NCBI GenBank assembly: GCA_040754395.1
Contig: JBFMCL010000013.1
Coordinates: 21,643-85,642, forward strand
Origin: Nitrospirota bacterium
GTDB lineage: Bacteria > Nitrospirota > Thermodesulfovibrionia > Thermodesulfovibrionales > SM23-35
DNA: 64,000 nt
Direction of reading: 5' to 3'
How positions within the stretch are numbered: the stretch's first letter is position 1; each line of letters starts with the position of its first letter. Positions 27,182 to 37,187 of this stretch are shown here, in pieces. The notes under the pieces were generated by a model that did no database searches, was not told where the DNA came from, and was given only the letters and a program-made list of their open reading frames with translations. The position numbers were made by a program, and so were the translations under genes.

Positions 27182-29206
27182 CTATATTTTGAGTGCCCTT
27201 GTGATTCCCTTCAGTTCAAAAAGCACGGTGACCGAAAAATCGCCGGGCCTTTTGACAAACCCCAGATTGACACCCCAGCACTGGCGTATGTATTTGATAT
27301 TCAGGGCGATGTCCCTTGTCTCATTTTCCTCAGCATCGTACCAGAAGCGGCTGTCGATAAAAAGCGATTTGTAGGGATGTATCCCGATACCCGCGACAAA
27401 GGTATTGATATTGTCCGACCTGCTGTATCTCTGCCCGGCAGTGAGGGATATGTCAGAGAAATCAAGCCGGATATCTGAGTTGATGTTTTCCAGTCTCCCC
27501 GTGTGCACATTGTATTCCGAATCAAGCCGCATTGCAACCGGCCTCCGCATCCCGATTTCGAGCTTCAGCGGCAGAAACGGTCTGTCGCCAAGATAAGAAT
27601 CGAACCCCTCTGATATCCTGAATACCAAAAACTCTCCCTTGTCTGAGAACAACCTGTTGAGGAATGCAATTTCAATTCTCGATGTCTTTTGCATCTGTTC
27701 GGCTGAGTCGAAGATAGGGAGGCTGTTTTCAGAGTTTGATATGAAGGTGTAGCTGATGGATGGTTCGACGATATGGGTATAGGGTCCGTACCGTTTCGAT
27801 ACCCTGGAATGCCCTGTTATGCGATACTCGAGGGATTCCCGGTTAAGGGAATTTTTGTCTCCTCTTCTCAGGGAATAGGCTGTTTCCCTGAGACCGAGAG
27901 TCTGCAAAACCGAGATGTCTTCGCCGAAGGAGTAGGATATCTGCGGATAGATATCAGCCCGTTGCCCGAGGATTCCTTCATCCCTCCAGAAGTTTGTGAA
28001 CGCGGTTGTTGCGGATACCAGGAAATGACCTGTCCTGGTGGGATTCAGCACAAATCCTGCTTCGGGAAGCTTCTGGGCGGGATCCAGACTGCCGGTCTTG
28101 AGGTCAATCCAGTATTGCGACAAGAGATAGACACGGGAATTGGAGAAAGGAACAGTTACCTCTCCTGTGGAGTCAAGAAAACGGTGAGTCCTTATCTGGA
28201 TATCGTTGACAAACTCCCGGTAGTAATCTTTTTCATTGATAAGATTGACATTGATATATCCACCGGGACCGTCAGCGGAATGCTGATCGTGAAACGCCCT
28301 GAATTCAACGAAATCCTTGTGCAGTTCGTTATCCCTGAGATGATACAGCCACCACTTTCCTTTTATATTGCCAGGCTCAATATATCTGTATTCAAGACCT
28401 TCTCCAAGCCCTCTTTTTGTATATTCGTCGAGGATGAATGTTGCATCGTGGTTTTCTGAAATTGCCCAGTACAGCGGTATGTTCAGGTGCAGACCCCTTG
28501 AATTGCTGTACCCTATCACAGGCATCAGAATGCCTGATTTTCTCTCGGTAAGAATTGGCGCCCACAGATACGGGGCATAAAGGACCGGGATATCCATGAT
28601 GCGAAAAGATACATCTTTCGCCTTCAGTCGATCTCCTATCATCGCGTCAATATCTTTTCCGTGAAAGCACCAGGCAGGGACCGGTCCGTCGCATGTCGTA
28701 AACGTCGCCTCAGGGCTGAAATAATATTTGTCTCCGAGTTTCCTGATTTCCCGGCCGGAGACATGATAGTTGTCCTTTTTGTAGAGTATCTGTGCATCAA
28801 AGATCGTCCCTGTTCCGGTTTCAAGGTTCATCTCAATCCGGGCTGCCCGGATCGATGTCTTGCTGTCATTGTAAATGACATCCCCGGTTGCGACGACCTC
28901 TGAGGTCTGCTCGTTATAGCGTATTTCGAGGGCTTCGATTACTGCATCGCCCTGCTGGATTTTCACATGCCCCCTGGCAAGATAGGATGCCGTATCCTTG
29001 TGGTATTCGAGCGTGTCTGAGGTAATAACCGTCTGCTCTCCGGCAAAACAGCGGCCAGCATAAAACAGGCCGGAAGCGGCAAACAGAAAAAAGAAAAGAG
29101 AGTAAAAAGCCGACCATATTACGAAGGATCTGTGCGGGGATATTGCTTTCTGCAGAGACAGTATGACTGCAGATAAAGAGCCGCGAAAAACTCCCGCATT
29201 CAGCAT
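27182..29206 (-). CDS. lptD: LPS-assembly outer membrane protein LptD
   Basis: The outer-membrane beta-barrel that inserts lipopolysaccharide into the outer leaflet. A hydrophobic export signal (VIWSAFYSLFFFLFAASGLFY) precedes an OstA/LptA-like N-terminal domain (DTLEYHKDTASYLARGHVKI, YNEQTSEVVATGDVIY). The conserved motif FTTCDGPVPAWCFHG supplies the Cys pair of the periplasmic disulfides. The rest is strand-rich and ends in a barrel C-terminus. The start is uncertain: the frame opens at 29305 (TTG), and the ATG at 29206 follows GAGGTG but leaves a long N-terminal region. Its presence shows a Gram-negative outer membrane. Confidence 0.93.
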   Translation of the reverse strand: MLNAGVFRGSLSAVILSLQKAISPHRSFVIWSAFYSLFFFLFAASGLFYAGRCFAGEQTVITSDTLEYHKDTASYLARGHVKIQQGDAVIEALEIRYNEQTSEVVATGDVIYNDSKTSIRAARIEMNLETGTGTIFDAQILYKKDNYHVSGREIRKLGDKYYFSPEATFTTCDGPVPAWCFHGKDIDAMIGDRLKAKDVSFRIMDIPVLYAPYLWAPILTERKSGILMPVIGYSNSRGLHLNIPLYWAISENHDATFILDEYTKRGLGEGLEYRYIEPGNIKGKWWLYHLRDNELHKDFVEFRAFHDQHSADGPGGYINVNLINEKDYYREFVNDIQIRTHRFLDSTGEVTVPFSNSRVYLLSQYWIDLKTGSLDPAQKLPEAGFVLNPTRTGHFLVSATTAFTNFWRDEGILGQRADIYPQISYSFGEDISVLQTLGLRETAYSLRRGDKNSLNRESLEYRITGHSRVSKRYGPYTHIVEPSISYTFISNSENSLPIFDSAEQMQKTSRIEIAFLNRLFSDKGEFLVFRISEGFDSYLGDRPFLPLKLEIGMRRPVAMRLDSEYNVHTGRLENINSDIRLDFSDISLTAGQRYSRSDNINTFVAGIGIHPYKSLFIDSRFWYDAEENETRDIALNIKYIRQCWGVNLGFVKRPGDFSVTVLFELKGITRALKI

Positions 29207-29311
29207 CACCTCACTGATTTTGTGAGATGCTGATACGGTATCACACGGATTCATGGTATGATGTGTTCCCGTCATTTTTTTCACTTTTGGGTTCAGGAGC
29301 CGCAACTGATA

Positions 29312-30718
29312 CTATTCCCTAAGACCTGTAAGCACACCCCTCTGGCCAAGCACTTCCTTTGCTTCTCCTATTGTGTAGAATGAACCGGTAATCACTATAA
29401 GGGGCAGGGCGTTTTCCGGGTAGCCTTTCGTAGATGTTCCATCATACATGGCACCGGACGCCATTGTTTTCGCATGCGCAATCGCATCCTTTACTGTAGG
29501 CGCGGTTGTGACGCGGGGGAAGCCGAGTGAACGGGCGATATCCGCAAGCGTATCAGGTCTCGCAGCCCTGGCATATGAGGGAGCGGTCAGGATGATATCT
29601 GATGCAAGAGGAAGCAGCGGACCCATGATCCCGGGCACATCCTTGTCTCCCATGATGCCGAGTATCAAAATGAGCCTGCGGTGCATCCCGGCGAAACAGT
29701 CTTTCAGTTCCCTGGACAGTGCGGTCGCAGCTGCTGCATTGTGTGCCCCGTCGATCAGGATCGGCGGGTCTTCATGCACGAATTCAAGTCTCCCGGACCA
29801 TTTTACATTTCTCAGTCCTTCCCTTAAGTATTGAGACAATTCCGGGAACTCATGTAACGGGTGACAGGGAGGGGACTGCATGTACGACGTGCATCTGCCT
29901 AATGCGATCATTGCTGCTTCCAGGGCAACAGAGGCATTCAGCATCTGGTGTTCACCAGCCAGCGGCAGCACCATGTCGTCCATAATGCATGATCGACCTC
30001 CTGAAAATCTGAACAAAATCCCCGTGATGTCTTTTCTTTTCAGTTCTGAGGAAAAATCTTTTCCGTACAGATACATGTCAGCAGACCTTTTCTCCGCGGT
30101 CTTCTCAATTACTCCAAGCGGACCGGCATCCTGCCGGGACACCACAACAGGAACGCTGTTCTTTATAATCCCTGCCTTTTCTTCCGCAATTTCCTCGAGG
30201 GTTTTGCCGAGGAACTCCTCATGATCCATGCTGATACTGGTGATGACCGATACTTCCGGTGACACGATATTGGTAGCATCGAGCCTTCCTCCCATACCGA
30301 CCTCCATGACGGCGATGTCGATTTTTTTTCTCTTGAAATAGAGCATTGCCATAGCGGTCACCACTTCGAAAAATGTGGGAGAAAAACCTTTGCTGAGTGA
30401 AATGGTATCCCTTAATTCTGACACAAGGGCAACAACTTCATCCTCAGTTATCTGGGTATCATTTATCCTTATCCTTTCCGTAAAGCTTATGAGATGGGGT
30501 GAAGTGAAAAGGCCGGTTTTGAAGCCTGCTGCCTGCAGAATAGACGCGATCATTGCTGATGTCGAACCCTTTCCGTTTGTCCCTGCCACATGGATACAAC
30601 GGTAAGACTGCTGGGGAGAACCGAGGGAAGAGGCCAGCCTGCGGATATTGTCCAGACCTAACTTGATTCCGTATTTCTGGAGATTATAGAGATAGCTGAC
30701 CGTTTCATTGTAAATCAT
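29312..30718 (-). CDS. folC: Bifunctional folylpolyglutamate synthase/dihydrofolate synthase
   Basis: A 468-aa Mur-ligase-like enzyme that makes dihydrofolate and adds glutamates to folates. The ATP loop HVAGTNGKGSTSAMIASIL is at residues 41-59, followed by the folate-site motif GLFTSPHLISFTERI and the metal/glutamate motif SMDHEEFLGKTLEEIAEEKAGI. The C-terminal domain has DGAHNAAAATALSREL. The length fits FolC. It follows accD with a 4-bp overlap (ATGA) and runs into lptD, forming trpB-trpA-accD-folC-lptD, an order with accD-folC known widely. Confidence 0.97.
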   Translation of the reverse strand: MIYNETVSYLYNLQKYGIKLGLDNIRRLASSLGSPQQSYRCIHVAGTNGKGSTSAMIASILQAAGFKTGLFTSPHLISFTERIRINDTQITEDEVVALVSELRDTISLSKGFSPTFFEVVTAMAMLYFKRKKIDIAVMEVGMGGRLDATNIVSPEVSVITSISMDHEEFLGKTLEEIAEEKAGIIKNSVPVVVSRQDAGPLGVIEKTAEKRSADMYLYGKDFSSELKRKDITGILFRFSGGRSCIMDDMVLPLAGEHQMLNASVALEAAMIALGRCTSYMQSPPCHPLHEFPELSQYLREGLRNVKWSGRLEFVHEDPPILIDGAHNAAAATALSRELKDCFAGMHRRLILILGIMGDKDVPGIMGPLLPLASDIILTAPSYARAARPDTLADIARSLGFPRVTTAPTVKDAIAHAKTMASGAMYDGTSTKGYPENALPLIVITGSFYTIGEAKEVLGQRGVLTGLRE

Positions 30719-31548
30719 AAAAGAAGTTCGAACAGTCTTGCGAGGGTTTCTCTCAGGTTTTTTCTGTCAAGTACGAGGTCAATCATGCCGTGCGAAAGGA
30801 GGAAATCCGCCCTCTGGAAATCATCGGGAAGCGGCTGCTTTATCGTCTGTTCAATGACTCTCGGACCGGCAAAGCCGATCAGGCTTTTCGGTTCGGCAAT
30901 AATGATGTCGCCGAGCGTAGCAAAGCTTGCGGTGACCCCCCCGAATGTGGGATCACAGAGGATCGAAATGTAGAGCATTCCGTTATCCTTCAGTTTTCCG
31001 ATTGCAGCAGATACCTTTGCCATCTGCATGAGGGAAAAGATTCCTTCCTGCATCCTTGCCCCGCCGGAAGAAGCAACAGTAATAAGAGGCTGTTTTTTTT
31101 CTATTGCCCTTTCCGCGGCCCGTGAGACCTTTTCCCCAACAACGGATCCCATGCTTCCGCCCATAAAAGAAAAGTCCATGATGATGAGACAGACAGGATG
31201 CCCTTTTATGAGCGCATCCCCTGAGATTACAGCCTCAGGAAGAGTGCTTTTTTTCTGATTCTCTCGTATCCTTTCTTTATATGAAATGGAATCCTTGAAG
31301 TGAAGGGGATCGACTGTCATGAGACCCTCATCCATCTCCGTGAAGCTTCCCTCATCAGCAAGAAGTTTCAGCCGCTCCCGCGAACTTATCCTGAAGTGGT
31401 AGTTGCACTTGGGACAGATCTTCAGGTTCCTTTCTATCTCCTTCTTGTATATTATTTCCTTGCAGCCTTCGCATTTGACCCAGAGGCCTTCCTGTATTTT
31501 CCCCTTTTTGTCAGCCTTGATATCTTTTGTCTTCTTAAACCACGCCAT
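30715..31548 (-). CDS. accD: Acetyl-CoA carboxylase carboxyltransferase subunit beta
   Basis: The beta partner of AccA, 277 aa. An N-terminal zinc ribbon holds four cysteines (CEGCKEIIYKKEIERNL, then CPKCNYH). The carboxyltransferase core has FMGGSMGSVVGEKVSRA and SSGGARMQEGIFSLMQMAK, the acetyl-CoA and oxyanion sites, and GFAGPRVIEQTIKQPLP is characteristic. It overlaps folC by 4 bp. The zinc ribbon is known in E. coli to bind its own mRNA, but no such element can be shown here. Confidence 0.97.
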   Translation of the reverse strand: MAWFKKTKDIKADKKGKIQEGLWVKCEGCKEIIYKKEIERNLKICPKCNYHFRISSRERLKLLADEGSFTEMDEGLMTVDPLHFKDSISYKERIRENQKKSTLPEAVISGDALIKGHPVCLIIMDFSFMGGSMGSVVGEKVSRAAERAIEKKQPLITVASSGGARMQEGIFSLMQMAKVSAAIGKLKDNGMLYISILCDPTFGGVTASFATLGDIIIAEPKSLIGFAGPRVIEQTIKQPLPDDFQRADFLLSHGMIDLVLDRKNLRETLARLFELLL

Positions 31549-31658
31549 TTCCTACACCTTTTCTGTTTTTGTGTGCAGATGTTCAGACAGCATGCATGTT
31601 CTCCTGAAAAGCCTCGACAAAGACACTGAAAACGTTACCGTCGCACTGGCAGACGTGC

Positions 31659-32435
31659 TCATGGGATGGCCTTTCTCAGGCTGACCAGATACTGCCTGAG
31701 AGCTTCAGGAGATTCATGGAGCATCCTTACAATTGCACTGCCAACGATAATCCCGTCTGCCATCCCTGAAACGACTGATGCTTCTTCAGGCCTTGATATC
31801 CCAAATCCGACTGCAACGGGCTTTTCAGTATGCCTCCTGATATGCGAAATCACGGTATCCATTGATCCGTCAAGAGTCAGAACAGACCCTGTAATGCCGG
31901 TTATGGATACATAATAGACAAACCCGCGTGCTGCTTTTGTTACCTTTATTATTCTGTCTTCAGTTGATGTCGGTGCGATAAGGAATATGGTATCGAGCCC
32001 TGCATTTCTTGACAGCTTGATGAAATCTCCTGCCTCATCAGGCGGCAGATCGGGGATTATTACACCGTCGACACCTGCGTCTGTTGCGTCTGTCACAAAA
32101 CGTCCGGGACCATACTTGAATACAGGGTTAAAATATGTCATGAGCACAATGGGCACTTCTGTGGTATTCCGCAATGTCTTAACAAACGATACCACTTTTT
32201 TCAGTGTGATGCCATTCAGCAGCGCCCTTTCAGACGCGCGCTGAATTGTCGGCCCGTCAGCCAGGGGGTCTGAAAAAGGCACCCCCAGTTCAACAATGTC
32301 CGCTCCGCATTCCTTCAGGAGATGCACGGTTTTTTCGGTTATTTCAAGGGAAGGGTCCCCCGCCATGATATAGGGAATAAAGGCTTTTTTCCCTTTCTGC
32401 TTCAGGGTTCTGAAGGTATTCCCGATTCTTGACAT
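31659..32435 (-). CDS. trpA: Tryptophan synthase alpha chain
   Basis: A 258-aa TIM barrel that cleaves indole-3-glycerol phosphate to indole. Catalytic Glu lies in DIVELGVPFSDPLADGPTIQ and catalytic Asp in DAGVDGVIIPDLPPDE. The phosphate site includes GFGISRPEEA and GIIVGSAIV. Its ATG overlaps the trpB stop by one base, so the alpha and beta chains are made together for the channelled complex. The other trp genes are not in the window. A 110-bp gap to accD holds no clear feature. Confidence 0.97.
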   Translation of the reverse strand: MSRIGNTFRTLKQKGKKAFIPYIMAGDPSLEITEKTVHLLKECGADIVELGVPFSDPLADGPTIQRASERALLNGITLKKVVSFVKTLRNTTEVPIVLMTYFNPVFKYGPGRFVTDATDAGVDGVIIPDLPPDEAGDFIKLSRNAGLDTIFLIAPTSTEDRIIKVTKAARGFVYYVSITGITGSVLTLDGSMDTVISHIRRHTEKPVAVGFGISRPEEASVVSGMADGIIVGSAIVRMLHESPEALRQYLVSLRKAIP

Positions 32436-33631
32436 TACAGTTCGATCCCCTTAATCCTTGCAACCTGCTGAACGTCCTTGTCGCCTCGTCCGGAGAGGTT
32501 TACCACAATGACCGCATCCCGCGGAAGCAGAGGGGCAAGCTTTATGACTTCAGCCAGTGCATGTGCTGATTCGAGGGCGGGTATGATGCCGTCGGTCATA
32601 GAAAGCATTTCGAAGGCGGAAAGAGCTTCATCGTCAGTTGCGTAAGAATACTGAATACGTCCTGAGTCTTTCAGGAAGGAATGCTCCGGCCCGACAGACG
32701 CATAATCAAGGCCTGCTGATACAGAATGCGTGCCGAGGACATTCCCGTCATCGTCCTGCAGCAGATAGCTTTTACATCCCTGGAAGACACCGAGAGAGCC
32801 ACCCGCAAACCGCGCCGCATGTTCCCCGGTTTCGATGCCCCTTCCTCCTGCTTCTACGCCGATCATTTTCACTTCCCTGTCAAGGAATTCATGGAAAAGG
32901 CCTATTGCATTGCTTCCGCCACCGACACATGCGATGAGATAATCAGGGAGTTTCCCCTCTGCCTCAAGGATCTGCGTTTTCGTTTCCCTGCCGATGACGG
33001 ACTGGAAATCCCTCACCATCATCGGGAACGGGTGCGGGCCGAACACTGTGCCGAGTATGTAATGAGTCGAGCGCACGTTGGTTGTCCAATCGCGTAGAGC
33101 CTCATTGATCGCATCTTTCAGTGTCATTGAGCCGGTCGGAACTTCAGTGACTTTTGCGCCGAGCAGTCGCATCCTGAACACATTCAGCGACTGCCTTTTC
33201 ATATCCTCCGTTCCCATGTAAATTCCGCATTCGAGGCCGACAAGGGCGGCTCCTGTTGCAGTCGCGACACCATGCTGTCCGGCTCCCGTTTCAGCGATAA
33301 CACGCTTCTTGCCCATCAGTTTTGCAAGCAGCACCTGTCCAACCGCATTATTGATCTTGTGAGCACCGGTGTGAGCCAGATCTTCACGCTTCAGGTATAT
33401 TTTTGCACCTCCCAGATGCTCAGTCAGTCTCCGGGCAAAATACAGGGGTGTGGGTCTTCCTATATAGGTTTTCCGGAGATGGGCAAGCTGTTTTTGAAAC
33501 TCTCGGTCTTTTCTGGAGCGGTAAAAGGCTTCCTCGAGTTCCAGGAGAGCAGGCATGAGAGTCTCAGGTACAAAACGGCCTCCGTAGATGCCGAAATATC
33601 CCCTTCTGTCAGGTCTTTTTTTGATGCACAC
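32435..33631 (-). CDS. trpB: Tryptophan synthase beta chain
   Basis: A 398-aa PLP enzyme joining indole and serine to give tryptophan. The PLP lysine is in [13 protein letters not shown], the substrate loop in [13 protein letters not shown], and the PLP phosphate site in [10 protein letters not shown]. The length fits TrpB1. The start is GTG at 33631; the frame has no ATG before [12 protein letters not shown], which opens the core. GGTGGGAGG lies directly before it. Divergent from the GH3 hydrolase gene, with about 210 bp between them. Confidence 0.96.
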   Translation of the reverse strand: MCIKKRPDRRGYFGIYGGRFVPETLMPALLELEEAFYRSRKDREFQKQLAHLRKTYIGRPTPLYFARRLTEHLGGAKIYLKREDLAHTGAHKINNAVGQVLLAKLMGKKRVIAETGAGQHGVATATGAALVGLECGIYMGTEDMKRQSLNVFRMRLLGAKVTEVPTGSMTLKDAINEALRDWTTNVRSTHYILGTVFGPHPFPMMVRDFQSVIGRETKTQILEAEGKLPDYLIACVGGGSNAIGLFHEFLDREVKMIGVEAGGRGIETGEHAARFAGGSLGVFQGCKSYLLQDDDGNVLGTHSVSAGLDYASVGPEHSFLKDSGRIQYSYATDDEALSAFEMLSMTDGIIPALESAHALAEVIKLAPLLPRDAVIVVNLSGRGDKDVQQVARIKGIEL

Positions 33632-33657
33632 CTCCCACCAGGTGATGGCTTTTTCTC

Positions 33658-33700
33658 AGGTGTGTATTATATCTCATCTCGGCGAAATATTTACACACTT
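33658..33700 (-). promoter_or_regulatory. Inverted repeat around a TATAAT box upstream of trpBA
   Basis: Minus-strand TATAAT (33666-33671) lies 35 bp before the trpB start. It is flanked by AGGTGTGTA (33658-33666) and the near-perfect inverted arm TACACACTT (33692-33700). No good -35 is visible. The arrangement could be a repressor site on the trp promoter; no attenuator or T-box structure was seen. Confidence 0.3.
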
Positions 33701-33847
33701 GTCACACGCTGTCTGCGGGAAAGGAAGCGTTCTGATTTCAGCCATCATGTGGTTGCCGGTACCTTACTTCATTGAAACCAGTGGCGAGAGAGAAAATTTT
33801 CCGTTTACGCGTGACAGGACGTATCATTCCATGATACATTTTCTGTG

Positions 33848-35479
33848 ATGTACAGAAGAATTATTCTGATAACAGTGTGTCTTTTCTTTTTTTCGCCGTC
33901 CGTTCTGTGTGCAGGGGATGATATTGATGATCGTATTGCCTCCATGACCCTCAGGCAGAAGGTGGGGCAGCTTATCATGATAGGGATACGGGAGAGAACT
34001 CTCAGCAGGCAGGAAATCATGCATCTGAAGAAAATCAGCCCCGGTGGCATAGTATTCTATGGAAGGAATGTGCGTCATGCTTCAGATATCCCCCCGCTTA
34101 TCGCCCAAATCCGGGAGAGTATCGAAGAATCCGGTTTTCCGGTATTTTTTGCAACAGATCAGGAAGGAGGCATCGTCCACAGGGTTGGGGGAGAAGACTA
34201 TAAACCTCCTTCCGCAGTGACAATCGGTGCGACCGGTTCGGAGAAAATTGCACGGGAAGTGGGTCTGTCGGTGGGCAGCGCGCTCAGAACACTAGGCATC
34301 AATGTCAATCTTGCTCCTGTGCTTGATGTACCGCATGATATCCTTTCTGCACCGATAACGCCGAGATGTTTCAGCAGCACACCTGAAACCGTAGAGAAAC
34401 TGGGCGTTGCGTACATCTGCGGTATCCAGGAATCCGGTATTCTCTCTGCGGCAAAGCATTTCCCGGGAATCGGAAGGGCGCTGGTGGATTCTCATTATGC
34501 CCTGCCGTCCATAACATGGAAGAATGCCCGGGAGCGAGAGGCAGATCTGATGCCGTTTACGAGTGCGGTGAGATCCGGTGTTGATTTCATCATGGTCGGT
34601 CATGTTGTCGGTGAACCAGGTGACGGAAAAACCCCGGTATCACTCTCATCCTACTGGATGAAGGACGTGTTGAGGGATGAAATAGGGTTTGATGGGTTGA
34701 TTATCGTGGACAACATCGAAATGAAACCAATACAGGATATGATGCCGATACCGAAAGCGGCAGTCGAGTCATTGAGGGCAGGAGCTGATATCATCATGGT
34801 CAGCCATGAGAGGGAAAATCAGGAGTCGGTCTTTCAGACGGTTCTGCACGCTGCTGAGCAAGGGGATATTTCGATGCAGCGCCTTGATGACTCCCTGAGA
34901 AGGATTTTGCGTGCGAAGAAAAAATTGATGTCACGAGGGCCTGAAAACAAGGGTGTGCAAAGTCTCAGGGATATCTCAACAACCGTTGCCGGCCATTCCG
35001 TGATCGGGATCAAAAGGGAGGGGGCGCCGGATTTTCCCTTGTCCGGTACGGGAACAGTCCTGTATGCAGGGAATAATCTTCTGCTGTACAAGACTCTCGT
35101 TGACATGTTCAAAACTGCTGAAAACATGAATACGACCATGGGAAATTTCCTGAAGATCTATCCGTCCCTGAACCCCGAGGATTTTCTTCGAAAATTCGAT
35201 GCATTGATTATCGATGCTGACTATCCCGATGCCGCGGTGCTCGTCTCTTTCTGCAATGCACTGAAAATCCCGTATTTGGTGCTCAAGATCCGTCCTTCAG
35301 ATATCAGAAATACTCTCGAAAAACTCAGACCGGTACATTTGTTAGTCGTCTTTGAGGCTGAAAGGGTATATCTCGAAACCGGACTGGAGATACTCAGTGG
35401 CAAGAGGCAGATGCTCGGACGGCTGCCGTATGATCTTCCGCTTCCTTCCGGGTATGTTTACCTAAATCCCACCCGTTGA
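33848..35479 (+). CDS. nagZ: Glycoside hydrolase family 3 beta-N-acetylhexosaminidase-like protein
   Basis: A 543-aa exported GH3 enzyme, probably acting on GlcNAc-anhydroMurNAc in wall recycling. The signal peptide MYRRIILITVCLFFFSPSVLCA marks it as periplasmic, unlike cytosolic E. coli NagZ. The conserved KHFPG and the DSH Asp-His dyad (LVDSHYALP) are present. The nucleophile Asp lies in IIVDNIEMKP. The usual GHG after KHFP reads GIG, and the second Asp of the typical DDLxM is Asn, so activity is probable but not certain. A C-terminal ~170-residue extension resembles the GH3 second domain. ATG 33848 directly follows an in-frame GTG. Confidence 0.85.
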   Translation: MYRRIILITVCLFFFSPSVLCAGDDIDDRIASMTLRQKVGQLIMIGIRERTLSRQEIMHLKKISPGGIVFYGRNVRHASDIPPLIAQIRESIEESGFPVFFATDQEGGIVHRVGGEDYKPPSAVTIGATGSEKIAREVGLSVGSALRTLGINVNLAPVLDVPHDILSAPITPRCFSSTPETVEKLGVAYICGIQESGILSAAKHFPGIGRALVDSHYALPSITWKNAREREADLMPFTSAVRSGVDFIMVGHVVGEPGDGKTPVSLSSYWMKDVLRDEIGFDGLIIVDNIEMKPIQDMMPIPKAAVESLRAGADIIMVSHERENQESVFQTVLHAAEQGDISMQRLDDSLRRILRAKKKLMSRGPENKGVQSLRDISTTVAGHSVIGIKREGAPDFPLSGTGTVLYAGNNLLLYKTLVDMFKTAENMNTTMGNFLKIYPSLNPEDFLRKFDALIIDADYPDAAVLVSFCNALKIPYLVLKIRPSDIRNTLEKLRPVHLLVVFEAERVYLETGLEILSGKRQMLGRLPYDLPLPSGYVYLNPTR

Positions 35480-37174
35480 ACAGGAAGCTGGTGGCGAAGA
35501 CCCGCACCAGTTCGTAATGTTAGAGATACAGTTATTTGATTCATTGGATTCTGCAATGTTGTTGTCGGGATCGACAGTGATTCTGTATTCAATTGGCATA
35601 TAGCTTAGTGTGATGACCACATTCTGACTGCCGCCTGCGGGAACTGAAACCATCGCAGAGTTGCAGTCATAGAATACGCAGGCATCGGTACTTTCCACGA
35701 ATACCACTGCATTGACCGCATTGGCTGTTCCGTTGTTTACCACATCGAAGCTGATATCAAAACTGTTTATTATTGCGTTCACCGGCTGGAGGTCGACAAA
35801 GCTCGGTGTTAAGGTTGTGGCGGATTTCTCGACCGTGTTTTGCTCCATATTCCCGGTATTGTCCGCTGCCCTGACGACAAAATAGTATGTCGTGGCAGGA
35901 GAGAGGCTTGTGACAGTGGCGGTTGCAGCACTTAAGACAATATCTCTCGGGATTGTAAAGTTCTGGCCTTTTGAAAAAGCCGACATGTAAATATAGTAGG
36001 CGATATCTGATGCTGGTGTGACATCGTCTGTTGCAGGATTCCATGAAAGACGTATCGATGAAGTACTGAGCGCTGTTGCCGATACCAGACCGCTGAAAGA
36101 GGGGGGGGTGGTGTCAGGCATTGATTTTGTTGTAGCAGATTTCTCCACCGTATTGCTGTCAATATTGTATGCCGCATCTCTTGCCCTGACAATAAAATAA
36201 TATGTGGTATCAGGTCCCAGTCCGGTCACAGTGAATGACGTTGCACCGGGTGCGCTGGCAGAATTGGCAACAGCGAGATTCTGTTCTCCGGACGACGTCG
36301 CAACATAGATCAGATAATCGATATGCGCCGGATCGGAAGCATTGTCGGACGCGGGATCCCATTCCAGCAGGATTTCGCTTGATGAGATCGCAGTTGCCGA
36401 TACCAGACCGTTGAAAGAGGGAGGGGTGGTGTCCGGAGGGGAAAGGGTAGTTGCGGATTTCTCTGTCACATTTGTATCGATGAGGCCACGCTCGTCCTTT
36501 GCCCGTACGACGAAGTAATACGTCGTGGACGGGTTCAGACCGATGACTGTCAATGAAGTCGCCCCCTGAGGCGTGACAAAACTTGGTGCAGAGAAGTTTT
36601 GTGCTCCGGACGACGTTGCCATATAAATGAGATATTGTATGTTGGCCTGTGGTGTGACATTATCGGATGCAGGAGCCCAAACGAGTTCGACCGAAGTTGT
36701 AGAAGTTGCAGTTGCAGACACAAGACCACCAAAAGCCGGTGGAACGCTGTCTGTTGATACCATAACGATGAAGAGTGCGACAGGATTTCCATCCAGATTT
36801 GCATAGGTCTCTCCGCGGTAGGTAACGTTGTCAGGAGGACTGAGCGCATCATTTATCGCTTCGACCACGAAATTTCTGTTCGGGCCGTTCGGGACATCGA
36901 ACTGCTTCGAGACCGTGCTTTGTCCTGCAACCTGAACAGTCTCGGAGATTTCTGCCATATCAGGCGCTGTGATGCTGAACCGGATGCTGGTCACGTTCGT
37001 TGGTATGGTCGAGGATGCCTTAACAAACAGCCCCCCGGCTCCGGTCCTTGTCTCGCCGAGATTGATTGTTACCTTCGTCTTGCCGGAGGTGAACGATGCG
37101 GAACCTCCTCCTCCCCCGCAGTGTATATTCAGTGACAGAAAAGCAAGAATGAACAGTATGCTCAGCTTTTTCAT
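35462..37174 (-). CDS. Fibronectin type III-repeat lipoprotein with CARDB-like domain
   Basis: An exported lipoprotein of about 570 aa. Signal peptide MKKLSILFILAFLSLNIHC ends in a lipobox Cys followed by GGGG. After a beta-rich region (to ~130), three fibronectin III repeats follow, each starting DTTPPSF- or VPPAFGGLVSATA and ending TTYYF(V/I)VRA, spaced about 100 residues. A CARDB-like domain (VDLQPVNAIINSFDISFDVVN) closes the protein, with Cys-rich ending. The ATG 37174 has GAGGGT upstream; the frame begins at 37210. Last gene of a three-gene surface operon; its 3' end overlaps the convergent GH3 gene by 18 bp. Adhesion or matrix role is inferred. Confidence 0.85.
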   Translation of the reverse strand: MKKLSILFILAFLSLNIHCGGGGGSASFTSGKTKVTINLGETRTGAGGLFVKASSTIPTNVTSIRFSITAPDMAEISETVQVAGQSTVSKQFDVPNGPNRNFVVEAINDALSPPDNVTYRGETYANLDGNPVALFIVMVSTDSVPPAFGGLVSATATSTTSVELVWAPASDNVTPQANIQYLIYMATSSGAQNFSAPSFVTPQGATSLTVIGLNPSTTYYFVVRAKDERGLIDTNVTEKSATTLSPPDTTPPSFNGLVSATAISSSEILLEWDPASDNASDPAHIDYLIYVATSSGEQNLAVANSASAPGATSFTVTGLGPDTTYYFIVRARDAAYNIDSNTVEKSATTKSMPDTTPPSFSGLVSATALSTSSIRLSWNPATDDVTPASDIAYYIYMSAFSKGQNFTIPRDIVLSAATATVTSLSPATTYYFVVRAADNTGNMEQNTVEKSATTLTPSFVDLQPVNAIINSFDISFDVVNNGTANAVNAVVFVESTDACVFYDCNSAMVSVPAGGSQNVVITLSYMPIEYRITVDPDNNIAESNESNNCISNITNWCGSSPPASCSTGGI

Positions 37175-37187
37175 GGCTACCCTCAAT

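Noticed and set aside
27773..28459. 228-aa plus-strand frame inside lptD
   Set aside because: Shadow of the LptD barrel, no signal or motif.
33632..33844. T-box or trp attenuator before trpB
   Set aside because: No T-box core sequence or Trp-rich leader peptide was found.
33848..35479. Loss of function in the GH3 enzyme because KHFPGHG reads KHFPGIG
   Set aside because: The DSH dyad and nucleophile Asp are kept and variants at this His are met in the family, so inactivation is not claimed.
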